64,000 nucleotides of DNA. Source: QANA01 sp963665505. GTDB taxonomy: Bacteria > Bacillota > Clostridia > Christensenellales > Christensenellaceae. Made by a program: the position numbers and the translations under genes. The first letter of the stretch is position 1, and every line of letters starts with the position of its first letter. Below the pieces are notes generated by a model. That model did not search any database and was not told the DNA's origin. It was given only the letters and a program-made list of their open reading frames with translations. Below are positions 59,051-64,000 of this stretch, piece after piece. Where the stretch lies: NCBI GenBank assembly GCA_963665505.1, contig OY762275.1, forward strand, positions 434,001 through 498,000. The letters are read 5' to 3'.

Positions 59051-60571
59051 ATGTCTTACGCAACCCCATTGGCATCTTCTTTTAATGATACATCCAATCG
59101 AAACAAGCGGCTCTCTCCGCAATCCGGCATGTGTTCGTTCTGCACGGCCGAGTGTATCGGCACCTGCGAACTGGGCCTCAGCGCCGTTCTGGGTGCGCGG
59201 GCCGTTTACCCGACCAATACCGGGGACAACCAGGTGGCTTCGGAAAAGGAATACCCCCTCGATTATTCCCACTTCAATATAAACGGCCGTGTTTTTGGCG
59301 CGATCGGTGCGGAGGCGGATGCGGATAAAGCAACGATCTTCAACGTCAATCTGGAACAGACGATCGGCCGGGCTTACCCCGTAAAACTGGCTTTGCCGGT
59401 TATCCTGCCTGCTGTTGTCAAGATGGATTGGCAGGATTACTACGCCGGCGCCGCCCTGGCCGGGGTCAGCTGCGTCATCGGAGAAGACGCGCATACGAAA
59501 GACCCGGACCTTGTTTTGGAAAACGGGAAAATCAAAGAATTCAAAAAGCTGGGGGAGATGCTGGATTGTTTCCGCAGGTACGACCGCGGGTATGGCCAGA
59601 TCATTCTCCAGTGCAATGTGGAAAACGATGCGATGGGCATGCCCGAATACGCCCTGCAAAAATGGGGAGCGGAGGCCATCGAATTCAAGTTCGGGCAGGC
59701 CGCCAAAGGCACCCAGCCCGTCAATTTTGTAAAAGACCTCGAAACGGCGCGCAAAAAACAGGCGGCCGGCGCCCTTGTGCATCCGGATCCTTCTGACCCG
59801 GCGGTGCGGAAGGCATATGCTGAAGGGGTCTGCCCCAATTTTTATACGTACAGCCGCCTGCCTATGTGGGATGAAAGATATCTGGTGCCCCGTATCACAC
59901 AGTTGCGCGCGCTGGGGATGAAAAACGTGTATTTCAAGATGGCGGGGTTTGACCCGATCGATCTCGAGCACGTGCTGCGCATCGCGGCGGCGGCCGAAGT
60001 AGATATGGTGACCTTTGACGGCGCGGGCGGCGGCAGCGGGTACAGTCCCTGTAAGATGATGAACGAATGGTGCCTGCCCACCGTCTGTATGGAAGAGGCG
60101 GTCTGCCGGATCTGTGACCGTCTGCAGGAGGAAGGGTTGGAACTGCCCGCCGTCGCGATCACCGGCGGTTTTGCGATGGAAGACCAGCTTTATAAGGCCC
60201 TTGCGCTCGGCGAGGGGAAAGTGCAGGCGATCGGCCTTTGCCGCGCCGCGATGGCAGCCGCCAACAGCGGGAAAAAAGTAGGCGAACTGATCGCTGCGGG
60301 CAAGGTGCCTCCCGCTCTTTCCCAGTACGGGTCTACCGTACAGGAGATTTTCCAGGACCTTCCGGACCTCCGCGCGTTGTATGGCACACGGGCCAATCAT
60401 TTTGCGCCCGGGGCGATCGGCGTGTTCTCCTATCTGAACCGGATCGCATTCGGATTGAAGCATTTTTGTGCATTGAACCGTAAATTTGACCTGAAATATG
60501 TGAACCGGGAAGATCTCATCCCACTGACAAGAGATGCAAAGGACCTGTTGCGCGGGACCTGGTTTGCCTGA
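59051..60571 (+). CDS. FMN-binding glutamate-synthase-family protein
   Basis: 506 residues. N-terminal Cys cluster (SGMCSFCTAECIGTCELG), then a glutamate-synthase central/FMN barrel: FNVNLEQTIGRAYPVKLALP, KMAGFDPIDLEHVLRIAAAA, VTFDGAGGGSGYSPCKMMNE and AITGGFAMEDQLYKALALGE. It lacks the amidotransferase domain, the typical CxxxxxC 3Fe-4S site and a beta-subunit partner, so it is a stand-alone alpha-like protein whose reaction is unclear. AAGGAAAGGAAAC precedes the start. Confidence 0.85.
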   Translation: MSYATPLASSFNDTSNRNKRLSPQSGMCSFCTAECIGTCELGLSAVLGARAVYPTNTGDNQVASEKEYPLDYSHFNINGRVFGAIGAEADADKATIFNVNLEQTIGRAYPVKLALPVILPAVVKMDWQDYYAGAALAGVSCVIGEDAHTKDPDLVLENGKIKEFKKLGEMLDCFRRYDRGYGQIILQCNVENDAMGMPEYALQKWGAEAIEFKFGQAAKGTQPVNFVKDLETARKKQAAGALVHPDPSDPAVRKAYAEGVCPNFYTYSRLPMWDERYLVPRITQLRALGMKNVYFKMAGFDPIDLEHVLRIAAAAEVDMVTFDGAGGGSGYSPCKMMNEWCLPTVCMEEAVCRICDRLQEEGLELPAVAITGGFAMEDQLYKALALGEGKVQAIGLCRAAMAAANSGKKVGELIAAGKVPPALSQYGSTVQEIFQDLPDLRALYGTRANHFAPGAIGVFSYLNRIAFGLKHFCALNRKFDLKYVNREDLIPLTRDAKDLLRGTWFA

Positions 60572-60579
60572 AGGGGCCA

Positions 60580-60699
60580 TAGCAGGAGAGCGCTAAGGTA
60601 GCCTATAACGGGTTGCCTGGGAGGACAGAGTTGCGGTGTCCTGTTGTCCCCGGCAAAGGCGCATATTTACGCCGGCAGAGCAAAGCGAATTTTAGGCAT
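60580..60699 (+). other. Structured 3' region of the glutamate-synthase-like gene
   Basis: GC-rich sequence with several possible stems: GGACA/TGTCC at 60634-60653, GGCG...CGCC at 60658-60674, and GGGG (60574) with CCCC (60655). It carries no reading frame of note. No RNA family is recognised. Confidence 0.3.
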
Positions 60700-60735
60700 A
60701 AAAAAAGCACCTTGCTAAACACAAGCTGCTTTTTA
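60700..60735. terminator. Bidirectional terminator
   Basis: AAAAAGCACCTTG/CAAGCTGCTTTTT stem with A-run before and T-run after; overlaps the last codons of the leftward DUF4926-like gene. Confidence 0.8.
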
Positions 60736-60918
60736 CGCTTTCTTGTTGCGATATCGTATCGCCGCTATATCTTTTCGCTTAACAGTAATTGTATCCCAGT
60801 CTTTTGGGGATGAACCAATGTCTACATCAAAAACATCTTGGTCTCCATATATCTCTACAACACAACCCTCTGTCCCGTCTTTTAATAGGACACCATCATA
60901 TTGTCTGATTTCCTCCAT
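60733..60918 (-). CDS. DUF4926-like small protein (probable immunity protein)
   Basis: 61 residues from ATG 60918 with AGAGGTGAAA upstream: MEEIRQYDGVLLKDGTEGCV, VEIYGDQDVFDVDIGSSPKD, then WDTITVKRKDIAAIRYR. The pattern (Val-Leu-Leu-Lys-Asp-Gly, Gly-Val-Glu-Ile-Tyr, D-V-D-I) matches the DUF4926 SH3-like fold common beside polymorphic toxins. It is followed upstream on the strand by a frameshifted sister copy. Confidence 0.65.
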   Translation of the reverse strand: MEEIRQYDGVLLKDGTEGCVVEIYGDQDVFDVDIGSSPKDWDTITVKRKDIAAIRYRNKKA

Positions 60919-60949
60919 TGGCTGTTTCACCTCTTTCTTTAAAAGCGGC

Positions 60950-61119
60950 TTAATCGAGTATTTTTTGAATTTTATCACGCTTTACATAAATAGTATCCCA
61001 ATCAGCAGAAGAAGAACCAACATCAACAATAAAGGCTTTCTGAGCACTAAAACCTCTACTACACAGCCTTTTCTCCCGTCTACCAAGAGGACCTCATCAA
61101 ATTGTTTTATTACAGTCAT
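60950..61119 (-). pseudogene. Second DUF4926-like gene, frameshifted
   Basis: The start MTVIKQFDEVLLVDGRKGCV VE parallels its neighbour; after VEVLVL a one-base shift is needed to continue QKAFIVDVGSSSADWDTIYV then KRDKIQKILD and TAA at 60950-60952. It is a tandem paralogue of the gene at 60733, now broken. Confidence 0.7.
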
Positions 61120-61208
61120 ATTACTTCAGCCCCTTTATATAGACGCTGGTCATCCATATTATTCCATCTTAAGGCGCTTTTCTAAACTAAGCAGACTTTT
61201 CTTTTACT

Positions 61209-61427
61209 TCAGTTTTCCATGATACGCTGTGCCACGTCCTCGTCGATCGCGTCAATCTGCGATAACATAGACATGCAACCTAATGATTCACCGTCGTACC
61301 CCACGATTCGATCCATAAGAATATTTTTATGATCCGGGATCCAACCTTGCCCTTTTTCAAAAATATAGGGAATAGAATCCTGCAACTTCCCAAGTTTATT
61401 TAAATCTTTGATCAAATAATACTGCAT
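61209..61427 (-). CDS. Immunity-type small protein behind a toxin remnant
   Basis: 72 residues: MQYYLIKDLNKLGKLQDSIP, YIFEKGQGWIPDHKNILMDR, IVGYDGESLGCMSMLSQIDA and the acidic end IDEDVAQRIMEN. GAGGTT precedes the ATG, which lies one base after the toxin remnant's stop. Family not recognised; the placement and acidity mark it as the partner immunity gene. Confidence 0.65.
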   Translation of the reverse strand: MQYYLIKDLNKLGKLQDSIPYIFEKGQGWIPDHKNILMDRIVGYDGESLGCMSMLSQIDAIDEDVAQRIMEN

Positions 61428-61428
61428 A

Positions 61429-61775
61429 CTACAACCTCACTCGTTTAATATCATCAGGCCTTTGCAGCTTTGCTGATAATGCGTTCATTTGTGTAAAGAG
61501 TTTTACAGCTTCCGAAGATGCTTTATCAGAGATTATCCGCCACTTTTCATAAAGGGTATGCATTTCGCCATCCTTCAATTCAAAACTTTCCGGTGTATGG
61601 TACTGCAACTCGAACTTCTGTCCGTTTGGGGCTTCAATGGTGGTGTTTGCCCCTTTGTAAGGATTATTTTCATCAAGCCAAGTGTTTTTTACTCCAATAG
61701 TATTATACCCATATTTTTAAACGTTTCAATGCCAAAGTTTCTGACCCCGAAAGATACGTATATCGCATAATCTGG
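61429..61775 (-). pseudogene. Polymorphic toxin C-terminal remnant (RelA/SpoT-like or phage-head-type)
   Basis: Readable pieces with three frame shifts: IMRYTYLSGSETLALKRLK; then from 61705 YGYNTIGVKNTWLDENNPYK, GANTTIEAPNGQKFELQYHT and PESFELKDGEMHTL; then YEKWRIISDKASSEAVKLFT and LSAKLQRPDDIKRVRL with TAG at 61429. RYT ... VKNTW ... YKGxNT ... FELQxHTPES is the layout of RelA/SpoT-like synthetase-fold domains at the ends of phage head and polymorphic toxin proteins. The N-terminal part and any carrier protein are missing. Confidence 0.6.
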
Positions 61776-61783
61776 CCCGCCTG

Positions 61784-61828
61784 TAAAAAAAGCAAAGATC
61801 CGGCAGGATCTTGTCCGGCTACTTTGCG
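61784..61828 (-). terminator. Leftward terminator
   Basis: Minus strand stem GCAAAG...CCGG/CCGG...CTTTGC followed by seven T. Confidence 0.7.
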
Positions 61829-61900
61829 AAGCAATCTTGCCGCGTCCCTCCCGCGCCCAATATAAAAGGGTAAAACCGCAAAAGATATCGATAAACAGAG

Positions 61901-61936
61901 AAAGGCAGTATGGCCGCGGCGGCGATACTGCCTTTT
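61901..61936. terminator. Hairpin at the end of the carboxypeptidase gene
   Basis: AAAGGCAGTAT/ATACTGCCTTT, 41 bp after the minus-strand stop at 61977; T-run is best on the + strand, moderate on the minus strand. Confidence 0.65.
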
Positions 61937-61976
61937 TATACGGAAAACTTTTTTTGGGACCCTTGGGCGGGAAAAA

Positions 61977-62888
61977 TCAAACCAGATCCAGGCTGGCCAG
62001 GTATTCTTCCAGACACAGGCCGCTTTCATAGATTGCCCCGGCGACCTCCACACCGACATAGCGGTAATGCCAAGGCTCGTATACGACGCCGGTGACAGTC
62101 TGTTTATCTTCCGGGTAGCGCAGGATGAAACCGTATTTATAGGCGTTTTCGGCAAGCCACTTGCCTTCCGTCGTATCGGCGAAGGTATCGCTGCCATAAT
62201 TGTGGTCTACGCTCAAGATATCTAAGGCCAGCCCCGCACAATGTTCGCTGCAATCGGCAGGGACCACTTTTACGGGGTTCGTATACGGGTCGCTGCCGTA
62301 ATCAGGGTCTTGGGAGAGCCTGTTGTTGAACAGCTCCGCCTGCAGTTCGGGCGAGCGGTAGGCACTGTTTATGACGAAGGTGGTGATGCCTTTTTCTTTC
62401 GCGGCTTCGAACATCTCTTTGGCGGCGGCTGCCACTTCCGCATCCGCATATACGGCGCCGGAATTCAATTCGACGAGATCGCCCAGTACGTCAGCAAGCT
62501 CTACCAGGTTGTCCGGCGTATCCGTATATCTGTGTGCGAAATTGATGAGTTCGACCAAAGCGGCGGCTTCCCGGGCTTTATCGAGTTCGGTTTGACCCGT
62601 ACCGACAACGGCGGTAACGTTTTCACTTTCGCTGGGTGTTGGAGAAATGGATGCGGAAACGACGGGGCTTTCCGAAGGCTCCGCCGGAGCGGAGGCCGAA
62701 AGCGTGCCGATTAGTAGTACGGTGGCAAGACCTACGGCAAGGAAAACGATCGAGAATATCGTCAATCGGAGCAGCCTGCGCCGTTTCGCCCTTGCTCTGA
62801 CGGCGGAACGCCGCCGCATGTAGGGGGCAAGGCCGGCCGGTGTTTTTCTATTATTTTTCCGGTTTTTATTGTACATATTTTTCCCCAT
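61977..62888 (-). CDS. D-alanyl-D-alanine carboxypeptidase (VanY/M15B type)
   Basis: About 303 residues; starts at 62888 or 62876 are both possible. A basic head (RRRSAVRARAKRRRLLR), one membrane helix (LTIFSIVFLAVGLATVLLIG), a Ser/Pro-rich spacer, and an M15B domain with SAYRSPELQ, zinc ligands in SEHCAGLALDI (His, Asp) and EPWHYRYVG (His). Membrane-anchored, active outside; trims pentapeptide stems. No van operon genes are near, so this is wall maintenance rather than resistance. Confidence 0.9.
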   Translation of the reverse strand: MGKNMYNKNRKNNRKTPAGLAPYMRRRSAVRARAKRRRLLRLTIFSIVFLAVGLATVLLIGTLSASAPAEPSESPVVSASISPTPSESENVTAVVGTGQTELDKAREAAALVELINFAHRYTDTPDNLVELADVLGDLVELNSGAVYADAEVAAAAKEMFEAAKEKGITTFVINSAYRSPELQAELFNNRLSQDPDYGSDPYTNPVKVVPADCSEHCAGLALDILSVDHNYGSDTFADTTEGKWLAENAYKYGFILRYPEDKQTVTGVVYEPWHYRYVGVEVAGAIYESGLCLEEYLASLDLV

Positions 62889-62968
62889 ATAAAAAATCAC
62901 AAGCGCTATATATTTAACTATACCACATCTTTACGGCGCGCAGATGTGATTTATTTGTAAATCCTGTT

Positions 62969-62996
62969 TTGACAGGCATATCCGTACCCATATAAT
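62969..62996 (+). promoter_or_regulatory. Promoter of thyA
   Basis: -35 TTGACA (62969-62974), 16-bp spacer, -10 TATAAT (62991-62996), about 65 bp before the start codon. Confidence 0.75.
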
Positions 62997-63061
62997 TCCT
63001 TGAAGGAAGGGGCAAAGGTATGCTATACTCAACTGGAATACAGCCCCAAAGGAGGGCGCCC

Positions 63062-63892
63062 ATGAGCAGAACCGATCAAATCTTTATACAAAATTGCAGG
63101 GATATTTTAGAAAGAGGGGTTTGGGATACCGATGCGCCCGTGCGCCCCAGATGGGAGGACGGCACCCCGGCGCATACCATAAAGCTTTTTGGCATCGTGA
63201 ACCGGTATGACCTCGGTCAGGAATTTCCCATACTGACGATCCGTAAAATCAATTTCAAGGCCGCCCTGGACGAAATACTCTGGATTTGGCAGAAAAAGTC
63301 CAACAATGTGAAGGACCTGCACAGCCATATTTGGGACGCCTGGGCGGGAGAAGACGATTCTATCGGCAAGGCATATGGGTACCAGCTGGGCATCAAGCAT
63401 ATCTATAAAGAAGGCCTGTTCGACCAGGTGGACAGGGTACTGTACGACCTTAAGCATACGCCGTACAGCCGGCGGATCCTTACGAACATCTACAACCACG
63501 CGGACCTGCATGAGATGCGCCTGTACCCCTGCGCGTACAGTATGACGTTCAATGTCAGCAAAGATACGCTGCATGCCATTTTGAACCAGCGCTCGCAGGA
63601 TATGCTGACGGCGAACAGCTGGAACGTCTGCCAATATGCCGCCCTGTTGGCTATGATCGCACAGGTGAGCGGGCTGAAAGCAGGCACGCTGTTGCATGTG
63701 ATCGCCGATGCGCATATTTACGACAGGCACATCCCGCTGGTGGAGAAGCTGATCCGGCGGCAGGGCCTGCCGGCGCCCAAACTGAATCTGGATAAGAGCC
63801 TGACGGATTTTTATCAATTCACTACGGAAAATGTGACGCTGGAAGGATATAAGAGTCTGCCGGGCATCGGGAAGATCCCCGTGGCCGTTTGA
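63062..63892 (+). CDS. thyA: Thymidylate synthase
   Basis: 276 residues from ATG 63062 with AAAGGAGG upstream, rather than the ATG at 63020. Motifs: FPILTIRKINFKAALDEILW, WGVWD-like HIWDAWAG, YSRRILTNIYNH, nucleophile Cys in LYPCAYSMTFNV, LNQRSQDMLTANSWN and HVIADAHIYDRH. Makes dTMP from dUMP with methylene-tetrahydrofolate; the dihydrofolate it produces is recycled by the next gene. Confidence 0.95.
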   Translation: MSRTDQIFIQNCRDILERGVWDTDAPVRPRWEDGTPAHTIKLFGIVNRYDLGQEFPILTIRKINFKAALDEILWIWQKKSNNVKDLHSHIWDAWAGEDDSIGKAYGYQLGIKHIYKEGLFDQVDRVLYDLKHTPYSRRILTNIYNHADLHEMRLYPCAYSMTFNVSKDTLHAILNQRSQDMLTANSWNVCQYAALLAMIAQVSGLKAGTLLHVIADAHIYDRHIPLVEKLIRRQGLPAPKLNLDKSLTDFYQFTTENVTLEGYKSLPGIGKIPVAV

Positions 63893-63901
63893 GGAGTTTT
63901 T

Positions 63902-64000
63902 ATGTATGCGATTCTGGCAGCCGATAAGAACTGGGGTATAGGGAAAGACGGGAAACTGCTGGCAAGGATCCCCGGGGATATGCGGTATTTCAAAAAAATG
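63902..64000 (+). CDS. folA: Dihydrofolate reductase, 3'-partial
   Basis: The first 33 codons, cut by the window end: MYAILAADKNWGIGKDGKLL, ARIPGDMRYFKKM. NWGIGKDGKLLARIPGDMRYF is the conserved substrate and NADPH site start of DHFR. GAGGAG precedes the ATG; the gene starts 10 bp after thyA, the usual thyA-folA pair. Confidence 0.93.
   Translation, partial: MYAILAADKNWGIGKDGKLLARIPGDMRYFKKM

Noticed and set aside
61977..62888. Vancomycin resistance VanY
   Set aside because: No vanH, vanA/B, vanX or regulator nearby; M15B carboxypeptidases are common in wall maintenance.

Overview
The window reads as a chromosomal segment of an anaerobic, endospore-forming member of the Clostridia (Firmicutes/Bacillota). 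The evidence is a spoIIR-sleB-ypeB sporulation and germination cluster, a one-chain pyruvate:ferredoxin oxidoreductase, a membrane pyrophosphatase, a sodium-pump decarboxylase beta subunit, strong AGGAGG ribosome binding sites, and the Firmicute gene order rho-rpmE-DUF1385-prmC-prfA-sua5-ywlE-rpiB-upp. TGA is an ordinary stop here. Species cannot be told from the sequence alone.

Left end, 1-11.2 kb: an AT-rich, damaged accessory region. It starts with a partial unknown gene and a 210-bp structured inverted-repeat element. Three displaced Rhs (YD-repeat) tips follow, each preceded by the same 28-bp palindrome. Tip 1 carries a toxin with an immunity gene and a tandem duplication across their junction. 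Tip 2 carries a cysteine-peptidase-like toxin broken by several lesions but followed by an intact immunity lipoprotein. Tip 3 is only a stub. A serine recombinase relic lies between tips 2 and 3. A 93-bp exact repeat, made of the 3' half of tRNA-Ser(GGA) plus its terminator, occurs at 5.3 kb and again inside the intact tRNA at 11.1 kb. It brackets a 5.8-kb block holding transposase and regulator relics, hemolysin III, a frameshifted zinc-ribbon gene, DegV and a DEAD-box helicase. This looks like a tRNA-targeted island with no integrase left.

Middle, 11.6-34.6 kb: nudC; a gutted GH4 gene; asd with an aldo/keto reductase-ferredoxin fusion; three overlapping M42 aminopeptidases plus a C26 hydrolase (peptide breakdown); class II fructose-bisphosphate aldolase; an ion-energetics group (membrane pyrophosphatase, decarboxylase beta subunit, 47-residue membrane protein); a GNAT enzyme; a four-repeat NlpC/P60 wall hydrolase; a serine hydrolase with a binding lipoprotein; and spoIIR-sleB-ypeB followed by DUF1934 and a metallo-hydrolase.

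Right part, 34.6-64 kb: the translation and housekeeping cluster from rho to upp; a queG-like gene; SRP RNA; a leftward operon of a NifU-like scaffold, a GGGtGRT protein and DUF2007; an aminotransferase, tyrS, yigZ and ilvE; a surface protein; a ProB-like kinase; PFOR; CapA and GtrA; a glutamate-synthase-like FMN protein; a small second polymorphic-toxin relic with three immunity-like genes at 60.7-61.8 kb; a D,D-carboxypeptidase; thyA; and the start of folA. The main interest is in the two toxin/immunity graveyards, the palindrome-guarded Rhs tips, the tRNA-Ser repeat pair and the poorly understood GGGtGRT operon.
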